A stretch of DNA of 64,000 nt from PALSA-612 sp963765295 (lineage in GTDB: Bacteria > Actinomycetota > Thermoleophilia > Gaiellales > Gaiellaceae): contig CAVXVO010000004.1 in assembly GCA_963765295.1 (NCBI GenBank), positions 505,696-569,695 on the forward strand, read 5' to 3'. The notes under the pieces were generated by a model, which was not told the DNA's origin, ran no database searches, and worked only from the letters and a program-made list of their open reading frames with translations. A program made the translations under genes and the position numbers. Below are positions 45,531 to 53,056 of the stretch, in pieces (position 1 is the first letter of the stretch; each line of letters starts with the position of its first letter).

Positions 45531-45867
45531 TACATCGGCGGCTAACGGCGACGGGAGCTACGCGCGCACCCTGATCCGTTTCGCACCACCACCACCGGAC
45601 GAGCCACAGAGCCGATTTCTCCTACCCTCGACGCGAGCAGAATCACTCGATCGAGTGTCCAGCGTGCTCTGAGATCGGCCGACATCTGCAGGTTCGCCAT
45701 AGAACCGGGACGTTGCCGCCCCTGGGAACTCGACCCCGACGTCTTTCGCATCGCGTCGAGCAGCGACTCACCCGAATGCATCATCGTAACGCGAATTACA
45801 ACCGGTTGGACTCGCCGTAGTATTCGCTTCGTCGCAAGGGAATCCACGTACCTGGGGAGGCGGGTCG
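45531..45867. other. Intergenic region upstream of the beta-glucosidase
   Basis: No convincing gene. A minus-strand frame at 45542-45847 has weak protein character and no ribosome binding site. The perfect 10-base palindrome CAACCGGTTG lies at 45799-45808. Confidence 0.4.
45799..45808. promoter_or_regulatory. Palindrome CAACCGGTTG before the GH1 gene
   Basis: A perfect 10-base palindrome 59 bases upstream of the beta-glucosidase start. The AACCGGTT core resembles LacI-family operators, which often control GH1 genes; no LacI gene is present here. Confidence 0.4.
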
Positions 45868-47280
45868 ATGAGTACGGAGTCGTCGTCAGGTTCGAGCGGG
45901 CGCCCGTTTCCTGACGGATTTCGCTGGGGTGTCGCGACGTCGTCGTATCAGATCGAAGGCGCCTGGGACGAGGACGGCAAGGGCGCGTCGATCTGGGACA
46001 CGTACGCGCACACGCCCGGGCACATCAGGAACGACGAGAACGGCGACGTCGCCAACGACCATTACCACCGGTACAAGGAGGACGTCGCGCTGATGAGCTC
46101 GATCGGCGCCACCGCCTATCGGTTCTCGATCGCCTGGCCGCGAATTTTCCCCGACGGAGAAGGAACGCCGAATCCGAAGGGTGTCGACTTCTACAGCCGA
46201 CTAGTCGATGAACTGCTCGAAGCCGGCATCGAGCCGTTCGCGACGCTGTATCACTGGGACCTTCCGCAGGCGCTGCAGGACAAGTACGGCGGCTGGCAGT
46301 CGAAGGAAACGGCCGAAGCCTTTGCCGACTACGCCGGCTATGTCGCCGAGCGACTCGGCGACCGTGTCAAGCACTACTTCACGATCAACGAGTTCTCGAC
46401 CTTCGTCGGGACCGGCTACCAGGGAACCGAGGCGAATATCGGTGGCGGCAAGACGGTGCACCTGGGTGGCGCGCCCGGACTGCGGCTGTCCGACGCCGAA
46501 CTCAAGCAGGTCCGCCACCACTCAGTCCTGGGTCATGGCCTGGCCGTCCAGGCGATGCGCGCCGGCGCTCCCGCCGGAATCAAGATCGGCTTCGCCGAGA
46601 ACCTCTACGTCGGTGTGCCGATCGTGAACACGCCGGCGAACGTCGCAGCCGCCGAGAAGGCCACCCGCGAACGCAACGCCGGCTTCCTGACCGTGATGAT
46701 GGAGGGCCGCTACACCGACGACTACCTCGCCTCTGCGGGCGGCACGACGCCGAACTACACCGACGCCGAGCTGGAGATCATCTCGTCTCCGCTCGACTTC
46801 GTCGGCATCAACGTCTATCGGCCGAGCTCGTACATCGAGGTGGCCGACGAGCAAGCCGGGTACCGAGACATTCCGATCAACGCTTCTCACCCCAGGATGG
46901 GGTCGACCTGGCACCTGCTCGACCCCGAGGTCATGTACTGGGCTCCCCGACACGTCCAAGCGCTATGGGACGCAAGGTCGATCTACATCACCGAAAACGG
47001 CTGCGCCACCACCGACGTGGTCGCAGAAGATGGCCGAATCTACGACACCGACCGGGTCATGTTCATGCGAGGCTGCCTGACCCAACTCCAGCGGGCGACT
47101 GCCGAGGGGGTCCCCGTCGACGGCTATTTCTACTGGAGCTCCCAGGACAATTTCGAGTGGATCTACGGCTACGGCGATCGCTTCGGACTGATCTATGTCG
47201 ACTTCGAAAACCTGGAACGCATTCCGAAGGTCAGCGCCGAATGGTTCCGCGAGACCGCCAGGCGCAACGCCATGAGCTAA
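45868..47280 (+). CDS. GH1 beta-glucosidase
   Basis: A 470-residue (beta/alpha)8 glycoside hydrolase of family 1. The acid/base Glu175 is in YFTINEF and the nucleophile Glu376 is in IYITENG. FPDGFRWGVATSSYQIEGAWDEDGKG is the family N-terminal signature and YFYWSSQDNFEW the aglycone and substrate-binding end. There is no signal peptide, so it acts on imported beta-glucosides in the cytosol. GGAGG precedes ATG 45868. Codon use is milder than in core genes and it adjoins an integrase, so it was probably acquired with the island. Confidence 0.95.
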   Translation: MSTESSSGSSGRPFPDGFRWGVATSSYQIEGAWDEDGKGASIWDTYAHTPGHIRNDENGDVANDHYHRYKEDVALMSSIGATAYRFSIAWPRIFPDGEGTPNPKGVDFYSRLVDELLEAGIEPFATLYHWDLPQALQDKYGGWQSKETAEAFADYAGYVAERLGDRVKHYFTINEFSTFVGTGYQGTEANIGGGKTVHLGGAPGLRLSDAELKQVRHHSVLGHGLAVQAMRAGAPAGIKIGFAENLYVGVPIVNTPANVAAAEKATRERNAGFLTVMMEGRYTDDYLASAGGTTPNYTDAELEIISSPLDFVGINVYRPSSYIEVADEQAGYRDIPINASHPRMGSTWHLLDPEVMYWAPRHVQALWDARSIYITENGCATTDVVAEDGRIYDTDRVMFMRGCLTQLQRATAEGVPVDGYFYWSSQDNFEWIYGYGDRFGLIYVDFENLERIPKVSAEWFRETARRNAMS

Positions 47281-47431
47281 CCCGGTCACGGCTCGGTCCG
47301 GCCGTGCAGTGGCTCCAGCGTTCGGCCGGTTTCACGATGGGCGCTCATGTGAAGGGACGACGAAGGGAAGACCCACGGTTAGACTGACTGACGGCTCAAG
47401 GCAGGGAACTACCTGCAAATCGCCTGAAAAC

Positions 47432-47469
47432 GCCCCCGTTTAGCTCAGTGGATAGAGCAGCGGTTCTCT
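47432..47469 (+). tRNA. 5' fragment of a tRNA gene (Arg-like), attachment-site remnant
   Basis: GCCCCCG then TTTAGCTCAGTGGATAGAGC reproduces an acceptor 5' strand and a D-arm, followed by GCGGTTCT (anticodon stem 5' strand). No complementary acceptor or T-arm follows within tRNA length, so only the 5' half survives. It abuts the C-terminal end of the integrase gene, consistent with an integration site. The two extra T residues after the acceptor strand are unusual. Confidence 0.55.
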
Positions 47470-47485
47470 CCACGAAAACACCGGT

Positions 47486-48592
47486 TCAGCGCCCATTCCA
47501 AGCCATCTCTGGCTCTCGCGGCGGATGTTCTATCCACCGCGACTCAGGGCGTTGCCAGCTCGGCGAACGCTCGTCCGTCAGGACAGCAAGGAACTCGTCG
47601 CGGATCGTCGGCGCCAAGAGCTCGGCGTACGCGCGCTCCGTCACCACCGTGCTCGAGTGACCGAGCAGCCGACTTACGACCTCGAGTCTCAAGCCTCGGT
47701 TCAGGAGATACGACCCGAACGTGCGCCGCAGCGTGTGAGGCGTTATGGCGGACACGTTCTCGCCGCTGACGGTGCGGGGACATCCGCGGTCATGGCGGCT
47801 CCGTCGACCTGAGCCGCATTCACAAGCCACCGGCCTCACGTCCGCCCTGGCTCCGGCTCGTTTGACGAGCCGCCAGACAAACGTCGGCTCGTAGGCGCCG
47901 CCGTTCTTCGTCGAGAGGACGAAGCCCTGCGGAGACGTCACGCCTCTGCTCCCCAGGAGGTCGAGCCACGTTTCCAACTCCGGGATCAGGTTCGGTACGA
48001 GCGGGATCGTTCGCATGCCGGCGCTCGTCTTGCTCTTCCGGACCATCAGGCTCTCGCGCTCGGGCGTCAGATCGAGGTCCAGCAGCCGCAGCGCACACAC
48101 TTCCGCGACACGAAGGCCGGTCCATCGTAAGAGCCAAACGACCAGCCGCTCGGCTGGCGGCGAGTCGCACTCTAGGAGTGCGGAATCTTCGAACGGGCGG
48201 AGGAAGTCGTTCGGCCGCTGTTCGAGACTCGGGGCGACGATCGCCGCCATCGGGTTCGGCACGGCGTGGCCTTCGGCGTCTGCGAGGAGGCCGCTACGCT
48301 CGAGGTAGGAGAAGAAACTACGAAGCGCCGCGATCTGCGCACGCACGGTCGCCCGACGCGGCCGACGGCCGATCCGATGTTCGACGTGGGCTTCGCGATC
48401 TGCCAGGAACAGGTCGATGTCGAGGCTCGTCGGCGGGCGACTGAGGACGGCGCTCCATTCCAAGAAGGCTCTTACCGTCGGCACGTACTTTCGCCGAGTC
48501 CCGGCGGCACGCCCCTGCCGCGAGAGCGCCCCATCGAAAGCCGTCGCGAGCTGCTCCGGAGACCTGTTCACAGACCCAAACAATCTGTCCAT
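47486..48592 (-). CDS. Tyrosine recombinase/integrase with a cysteine-rich insertion
   Basis: 368 residues from ATG 48592. A SAM-like core-binding domain (~10-110) precedes the catalytic domain. The residues are Arg161 (TGLRVAEVCAL), Lys188, His286 and Arg289 (HTLRRTF), His312 (LLGHSS) and Tyr322 (TERAY). Between the Lys and the HxxR box lies an insertion, DVRPVACECGSGRRSRHDRGCP, with Cys257, 259 and 271, not usual in XerC/XerD. It ends 17 bases from a tRNA remnant. The frame continues upstream but without coding support. Confidence 0.92.
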   Translation of the reverse strand: MDRLFGSVNRSPEQLATAFDGALSRQGRAAGTRRKYVPTVRAFLEWSAVLSRPPTSLDIDLFLADREAHVEHRIGRRPRRATVRAQIAALRSFFSYLERSGLLADAEGHAVPNPMAAIVAPSLEQRPNDFLRPFEDSALLECDSPPAERLVVWLLRWTGLRVAEVCALRLLDLDLTPERESLMVRKSKTSAGMRTIPLVPNLIPELETWLDLLGSRGVTSPQGFVLSTKNGGAYEPTFVWRLVKRAGARADVRPVACECGSGRRSRHDRGCPRTVSGENVSAITPHTLRRTFGSYLLNRGLRLEVVSRLLGHSSTVVTERAYAELLAPTIRDEFLAVLTDERSPSWQRPESRWIEHPPREPEMAWNGR

Positions 48593-48640
48593 ATCATAGC
48601 CACTTTTAGTCTCAGCTGCCACGACGCCCTGTCCCCGTCG

Positions 48641-48646
48641 TAGGGT
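48641..48646 (+). promoter_or_regulatory. -10 element of the AlpA-like gene (leaderless)
   Basis: TAGGGT is followed by six bases and ATG 48653. Confidence 0.45.
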
Positions 48647-48652
48647 CCGCCG

Positions 48653-48862
48653 ATGACGTCCAAGCCACTGCGCGTCGTCGGCCTCGCGGAGATCGCGGTT
48701 CTTCTCGACGTCAGCAAACGGACCGCAACCCGCTACACGACGCGGCCGGACTTCCCCGCGCCGGCAGCGCGGCTGGCGATGGGTCCGATCTGGTGGAGCG
48801 AGGACGTCGAAGCGTGGATCAGGCAGACGCCGATCCGCCGAGGCCGGCCTCCAAAGTCCTAG
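48653..48862 (+). CDS. AlpA/excisionase-type MerR-like DNA-binding protein
   Basis: 69 residues. A helix-turn-helix of the AlpA/HTH_17 type fills the protein: LAEIAVLLDVSKRTATRYTTRPDFPAPAARL, then WWSEDVEAWIRQTP and a basic tail RRGRPPKS. Such proteins act as excisionases or activators of integrase genes in integrative elements; the divergent integrase next door supports this. ATG 48653 follows TAGGGT by six bases. Confidence 0.85.
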   Translation: MTSKPLRVVGLAEIAVLLDVSKRTATRYTTRPDFPAPAARLAMGPIWWSEDVEAWIRQTPIRRGRPPKS

Positions 48863-49016
48863 GTGCGCCGACCTCGACGGCTCAATGCCGTCCGCCCCAT
48901 CCGTCACTCTGCGAGCGCTGACACGGGTCGACCAGCGTGTCCGCGACCAATGCTCAGCTGGAGCAGGGCGAAGCACTCCCTAGTGCTGTCCGACGGACAC
49001 GGTAGGACCTGTGTCC

Positions 49017-49436
49017 ATGAACCGGAAAGGGCATCGCGAGACTCTGATGCCGCGGCAGCCCGGCAACCGCAATGCCGTAACGCATGGCGCCTACTCGAAG
49101 GAGCTGAAGGCGCCGCGGGTAGCGGAGGTCCTGGAGGAACTTCGAGCCGAGCGTCCGGACGAGGCGATCGCGAACCTCAGGGCCCTTGCCGACCTCTACG
49201 TGACGGCGGAGCGGTTGAGCGAATGGGTCGCCATCCGAAAGGACGGCGGCATCTCGGCCAGCGGCAAGATTAGCCCGGCGCTTCTCGAGGCGCGCAAGGC
49301 GTGGGAGTCGTACCTCGCACGCGCCAGAGAGCTCGGCATGACTCGCCGTGGGCGCAGAGAGGTGGCAGCGCTTCCCGAGGAGCGTTTGACGACAACTCGC
49401 CTCGCCCGGCACCTCCGCGGAGACGACAGCGAATGA
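49017..49436 (+). CDS. Phage-like small protein (terminase small-subunit-like N-terminus)
   Basis: 139 residues. PRQPGNRNAVTHGAYSKE matches the GNxNAxxHGxYS opening seen in many phage/prophage proteins, including small terminases. The rest is helical (VAEVLEELRAERPDEAIANLRALADLYVTAERLSEWVAI) and basic. GTG 49011 and ATG 49047 are alternative starts. It belongs to the integrative element; its end lies about 30 bases from the break in the haloacid dehalogenase gene. Confidence 0.6.
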   Translation: MNRKGHRETLMPRQPGNRNAVTHGAYSKELKAPRVAEVLEELRAERPDEAIANLRALADLYVTAERLSEWVAIRKDGGISASGKISPALLEARKAWESYLARARELGMTRRGRREVAALPEERLTTTRLARHLRGDDSE

Positions 49437-49489
49437 CGCTTCAGCCCCGCGAGACGCTCCGATATTTCGCCGAGGAGTTGGTCGGTGTC

Positions 49490-49822
49490 GAACTCGTGCC
49501 CGGCCGAACGGAGCGCTTCGAGCGCGTCGACCACGTCGTCGTACAGCGCCGGAACCCTCGCGCGGTCCAGCAGCTCGCGCAGCTCAGAGTCGCTGAGGCT
49601 GACCTGTACCTCGTCAAGGGCAGCCTGGAGCGCATAGCGGGTGACGCCGACCCAGTCCTCGTAGCGTCCCATCAGCGACAGCAACCACGAGATCTCAAGC
49701 TGATGACGGCGCCAACACGCCGCCAAACCGGACCGATCGTCCACATACCGGGCGAGAACATCAGCCTGCGAAGCCGGATCGACCAACGTGCCATAGAGAT
49801 CGAACGCAAGCGACTCAGGCAT
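49490..49822 (-). pseudogene. Haloacid dehalogenase (type II), 3'-truncated
   Basis: From ATG 49822 the first ~110 residues are a clear L-2-haloacid dehalogenase N-terminus: LAFDLYGTLVDPAS with the nucleophile Asp, WRRHQLEISWLLSLMGRYEDWVGVTRYAL, and DVVDALEALRSAGHEF. The family's next motif (LSNGSP) and the whole C-terminal half are missing; after ~49490 the frame continues as low-complexity Arg/Ser sequence into the neighbouring gene's complement. The break coincides with the edge of the phage-like gene, so it probably marks an insertion or deletion junction. Confidence 0.75.
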
Positions 49823-49906
49823 CGCGACCACTCCTCTCCGTCTAAAGGGATCATGTCTATCCGGCACACGAGCCAGACGAGGAACCTGTTCAGGCTGCGT
49901 TCGCCC

Positions 49907-50749
49907 TCAGGGGCTGGCGAAGACCTCGATCTCTGCGGCGCCGGTGTTCCCACCGGTGGACTTCACGACGTCGAAGCGCAGGCGGCGGCCGGTGAACGAC
50001 ACAGCCGCGACTCGCGGATCGAGGCGATCGCCGGCCGGGAACGGCCCGTATCGCCTGCCCCCGTCGACGACGACGTCGAACGTGCGCGTGATCGCCGAGC
50101 CGTCGGACATCTCGCGCGTGCGGAAAGCGACACCGGCGATCGCCATCGGCCTTCCCAGGTCGATCGTGATGAACGCATGGTTTCCGTCGCCGTTGGACGA
50201 CCATTCGGTCGAGAGGTTGCCGTCGACCGCATTCGCCGCCCGGAAGTCGCTGCTGAACTGAGAGCTCACGGCGACGATCTTCGCGCCCCGCGCGATGTCT
50301 CGGCCTTGGACAGCCGCGTTCGAGGGTGTCGTCGTGAAGGTGGCGAGCTTAAGGGTCTGGAAGACGCGGCCCCGCGCGTCGGTCGCCGTCAGCCGGAATC
50401 GGTACGTCGTGTTCGGCAGGAGATCCTTCAGCAAGACGGTGTGCCGAGCGATCGCAGTGCCGCCCATCCCCGGATCGTTCGCGATCGATCCCAACGAGCC
50501 TGTCCTGCCGTATGCGACCGCGCAGACGGTCGGCGGGTCGGTCTGCAACTGCAGGACGGCCGACCTTCCATCAGATGCGACCTGCAACCGCGTCTTCCCG
50601 ACCTCGATCATGCGGAAGTCGCGGACTCGGTCAGCCTGGCCGGTTCCGCGCGCACCCCCGCACGCCGCCAGCCCACAGCACACCATGACCAAGCCGAGCC
50701 CCCCGAGGCCCGGCCGCGGCCTGACCCAACGCCTGCCGGCAACGCTCAT
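49907..50749 (-). CDS. Lipoprotein with a fibronectin III-like and an F5/8 type C (CBM32-like) domain
   Basis: 280 residues from ATG 50749, which has a GGGAGG ribosome binding site. The lipoprotein signal ends at the lipobox LAACGG. Residues ~45-145 form an Fn3-like domain (VLLKDLLPNTTYRFRLTATDARG). Residues ~150-280 form a discoidin/F5-8C domain (AANAVDGNLSTEWSSNGDGNHAFITIDLGRPMAIAGVAFRT...AAEIEVFA), which usually binds carbohydrate. No catalytic domain is present, so it is a surface binding protein. The frame extends upstream without support. Confidence 0.85.
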   Translation of the reverse strand: MSVAGRRWVRPRPGLGGLGLVMVCCGLAACGGARGTGQADRVRDFRMIEVGKTRLQVASDGRSAVLQLQTDPPTVCAVAYGRTGSLGSIANDPGMGGTAIARHTVLLKDLLPNTTYRFRLTATDARGRVFQTLKLATFTTTPSNAAVQGRDIARGAKIVAVSSQFSSDFRAANAVDGNLSTEWSSNGDGNHAFITIDLGRPMAIAGVAFRTREMSDGSAITRTFDVVVDGGRRYGPFPAGDRLDPRVAAVSFTGRRLRFDVVKSTGGNTGAAEIEVFASP

Positions 50750-50894
50750 CAGCCTCCCTCCCGCCTCGCGAGCACGAGAGCGTACGCGGAGTTCCCGACG
50801 ACGAAGGCCTGAGAGAACAGTCAGCACCCCACCCGACAACGAGCCCCTGGTGCGACGGCCCGCCACGCCGGGCGGGCCGTCGCGTAAGGGACGG

Positions 50895-51302
50895 TCAGGC
50901 CTTGGTTACGTACCAGCCCTGGACACCGTTGCAGAGGATCTTCGTCGGCGTGTCCTTCGAGAACGTGTACAGCGGGTGGCGGTCCCAGGTCACCTGATGC
51001 GTGCCATCCGGACGCATGACCACGCCGAAGGTGCCCATCGCACCTGGCACGTGCTTCGGCACCGCCTCACCCTTGGCGACAAGCAGCGGCGGCCACAGCT
51101 TCGCGCACGCACCCGTGCAGTGCACCTTGAGGTCTTTCTCCTTGGTCCACGTGTACAGGGCCAGGTGCTTCTCGTTCGCGAGGATCTTTCCGAACTTGGC
51201 GGTCTTCTCGACCGTCACCGGGCTCATCATCGACGAAAAGGCCTGGGTCGCGATCACGGCGGCCGCCGCAAGTGCAAGCACGAGGGGAATCAATCGGCGC
51301 AT
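50895..51302 (-). CDS. COG4315-type exported protein
   Basis: 135 residues from ATG 51302, preceded by AAGGAG. A signal peptide (MRRLIPLVLALAAAAVIATQAFSS) is followed by two copies of the family repeat: ALYTWTKEKDLKVHCTGACAKLWPPLL and PLYTFSKDTPTKILCNGVQGWYV, each containing a Y-x-[FWY]-like motif and a Cys. Cys pairs suggest a disulfide. The biological role of this family is unproven. It shares orientation with the F5/8C lipoprotein. Confidence 0.88.
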   Translation of the reverse strand: MRRLIPLVLALAAAAVIATQAFSSMMSPVTVEKTAKFGKILANEKHLALYTWTKEKDLKVHCTGACAKLWPPLLVAKGEAVPKHVPGAMGTFGVVMRPDGTHQVTWDRHPLYTFSKDTPTKILCNGVQGWYVTKA

Positions 51303-51454
51303 ACGTGTTCTCCTTCTTGACGGTCTCAGAACTGGACGCTCTCCGTTATAGGCGTGCATCGACCGCAGGAGCAGGCTTCCGGCACACCTTTAAGCAACTG
51401 TTCAGACAACACAGCCGGAAACGAGGCGAACGCCCGGCAGGCAGACCTCAGTGA

Positions 51455-51500
51455 GTGTCAGGCGGGCATTACTCTTCTCGCGAAGGTTCGTACCTGACAC
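51455..51500. repeat. Inverted repeat GTGTCAGG...CCTGACAC
   Basis: Eight-base arms (51455-51462 and 51493-51500) flank a 30-base loop. Farther on, TTGAACC occurs twice within 45 bases. The block looks like a REP or IS-end remnant. Confidence 0.4.
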
Positions 51501-51591
51501 CTAGGGTCATAGACGGCGGAGCACTCTTGAACCTAATGGAAGAAAACGGGGCACGTTTGAACCGCGACCGGCTCGCCGGCGCGCACCCGCG

Positions 51592-51798
51592 GTGGTTCGA
51601 GCGCTCGCCGAAGCCGACCAGCCGCTACGAGCCCGCGAAATCCACCAAGCCGCCCAGAAACTCGCCGGCACGGCGCTTTCCTGGAACACCGTCAAGGACT
51701 GCCTGCACAAGAACGCCCGCCGACCCGGCAGCCCGATCGAGCGGGTGAGCCACGGCAGGTATCGATATCGCCTCGCGGTTGGGGGTACGGATTCTTAG
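51592..51798 (+). CDS. Small winged-helix DNA-binding protein
   Basis: 68 residues from GTG 51592. VVRALAEADQPLRAREIHQAAQKLAGTALSWNTVKDCLHKNARRP is a helix-turn-helix, and IERVSHGRYRYRL is its wing. Similar short HTH proteins occur next to mobile DNA. Its TAG overlaps the TAA of the convergent MarR gene (TTAG at 51795-51798). Upstream sequence is repeat-like, so the gene may be a remnant of a longer one. Confidence 0.55.
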   Translation: MVRALAEADQPLRAREIHQAAQKLAGTALSWNTVKDCLHKNARRPGSPIERVSHGRYRYRLAVGGTDS

Positions 51799-52355
51799 CG
51801 GGATGTGTCGGGCTCGGCTGGTCGCCGCTTAGGCTCCGGCGGCGGGGGCCAGTTGGGTGCGCTGACGACGCCTGGCAGCGCCTTCTCGTAGAGCTTGGCG
51901 AGACGGTCGAGTTCGCGCTGTGTGAGCCGCCCGAGGTAGAGCTCGCGCACCGTCGCGTGGTGGACGATTTGCGCACGGCGCAAGGCCTCGAGCCCCGGTC
52001 GGGTCAGCGCGGCGAGCGAGGCGCGCCCGTCCGCGGGGTCGGCCTCGCGGTGAATCAGGCCGCGTTCTTCGAGGCGCGTGACGACCCGGGTGATGCCGCT
52101 GGGCGTGAGCATCCGCTGAGACCCGAGGTCACTCATGCGCAGTTTCAGTCCGCGTGCGGTGGCGAGCGTGATCAGGACTCCGTAGTCGGCGAGCGACAGA
52201 TCGCCGTGCTCGCGGAGGCGGCGGTCGATCTCGCGCATGGCGGTTTCCCGCAGGCGGATCAGACCGCGCCAGGCGCCGAACTCCTCCGGAGTGAAGGCGT
52301 CGGGCTCGGGAAGCTCGTCGAGCCAGCGTTCGGGATCATCCTGGATATTTGACAT
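51795..52355 (-). CDS. MarR-family transcriptional regulator
   Basis: 186 residues from ATG 52355. The MarR winged helix is clear: LSLADYGVLITLATARGLKLRMSDLGSQRMLTPSGITRVVTRLEERGLIHREADPADGRASLAALTRPGLEALRRA. The C-terminus is Pro-rich (PNWPPPPEPKRRPAEPDTSR). It is divergent from a cupin gene; the 90-base region between contains paired GTGAAGTA sequences and an inverted repeat, so control of the cupin gene is likely. The frame continues upstream of ATG 52355 only as shadow. Confidence 0.9.
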   Translation of the reverse strand: MSNIQDDPERWLDELPEPDAFTPEEFGAWRGLIRLRETAMREIDRRLREHGDLSLADYGVLITLATARGLKLRMSDLGSQRMLTPSGITRVVTRLEERGLIHREADPADGRASLAALTRPGLEALRRAQIVHHATVRELYLGRLTQRELDRLAKLYEKALPGVVSAPNWPPPPEPKRRPAEPDTSR

Positions 52356-52356
52356 C

Positions 52357-52425
52357 GTGAAGTAAATCTGAGAGTGTGTTGTTTGCGTGTGTGAAGTATA
52401 TAGGGTCGAGCTGTACGGTCGACCC
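52357..52425. promoter_or_regulatory. MarR-cupin divergent regulatory region
   Basis: GTGAAGTA occurs twice (52358-52365 and 52391-52398). A TATATA -10-like hexamer is at 52397-52402, followed by GGGTCGA-N9-TCGACCC (52403-52425), a perfect seven-base inverted repeat. These are candidate operators for the MarR protein. Confidence 0.5.
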
Positions 52426-52445
52426 CGACCGAAGGAGGACGCCCC

Positions 52446-52928
52446 GTGAGCACGTCGGCGACAACGAGTCGGTACACGGTTCTCGCCCCGGAGGAGGGGC
52501 TGCGGCTCCAGTCGGGCCCCGGACGAGATCTCATCTTCAAGGTCACCGGCGAGCAGACCGGCGGCGCCTTCGACTACTTCATCGTCGACGTCGCACCCAG
52601 GGGCGGCCCGCCACTTCATGTCCATCACAAGCAGGAGGAAACGATTCACGTCCTGAAGGGCCGCTACAAGATCCAAATCGGCGAAGAGGTCTTCTACTGC
52701 GAGGAAGGCGACTTCGCCTACCTACCGTCAAACGTCCCGCACGCCTTCCTGAACCTGACCCATGAGCAGGGCGAGATCATCGTCGTCTACACCCCCGGCG
52801 GCGGACACAGTTTCTACGAAGAGCTGGGACCGCTGACGCGGACCGGGACGCCAGACCGAGCGGCCGTCGCAGCACTCTTCGAGAAGTACGACATGACCCT
52901 GCTCGGACCGCCGCTCAGCGCCGACTGA
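52446..52928 (+). CDS. Cupin-domain protein
   Basis: 160 residues with one cupin barrel. Motif 1, GGPPLHVHHKQEETIHVLKG, supplies HVH, Glu and later His-type metal ligands; motif 2 is GDFAYLPSNVPHAFLNLT, supplying the last His. A C-terminal helix extension (DRAAVAALFEKYDM) follows. Similar proteins include quercetinase-like and sugar-modifying cupins; the substrate is unknown. AAGGAGG precedes GTG 52446. Divergent from MarR. Confidence 0.88.
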   Translation: MSTSATTSRYTVLAPEEGLRLQSGPGRDLIFKVTGEQTGGAFDYFIVDVAPRGGPPLHVHHKQEETIHVLKGRYKIQIGEEVFYCEEGDFAYLPSNVPHAFLNLTHEQGEIIVVYTPGGGHSFYEELGPLTRTGTPDRAAVAALFEKYDMTLLGPPLSAD

Positions 52929-53038
52929 GGATCGCCCCATGTTCCCTCATCAACCGGAGAAGCCGGGTTGCCCAGCCTTTCACGAACCCGCTCACGGAGG
53001 TCGCGGTTCATACCTGACAAATTTCCTGTTCACGCCTT

Positions 53039-53053
53039 CCCTGGAAAACAGGG
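53039..53053 (-). terminator. Short hairpin after the tRNA-Val remnant
   Basis: CCCTG-N5-CAGGG lies just beyond the tRNA 3' end on the minus strand. There is no clear T-tract, so it is at best a weak terminator. Confidence 0.3.
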
Positions 53054-53056
53054 GCA

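Noticed and set aside
45542..45847. A 101-codon minus-strand frame upstream of the beta-glucosidase
   Set aside because: Weak protein character, no ribosome binding site or -10 near its start, and no recognisable motif.
47432..47520. A complete tRNA gene at the integrase end
   Set aside because: Only the acceptor 5' strand, D-arm and anticodon 5' strand are present; no T-arm or complementary acceptor strand follows.
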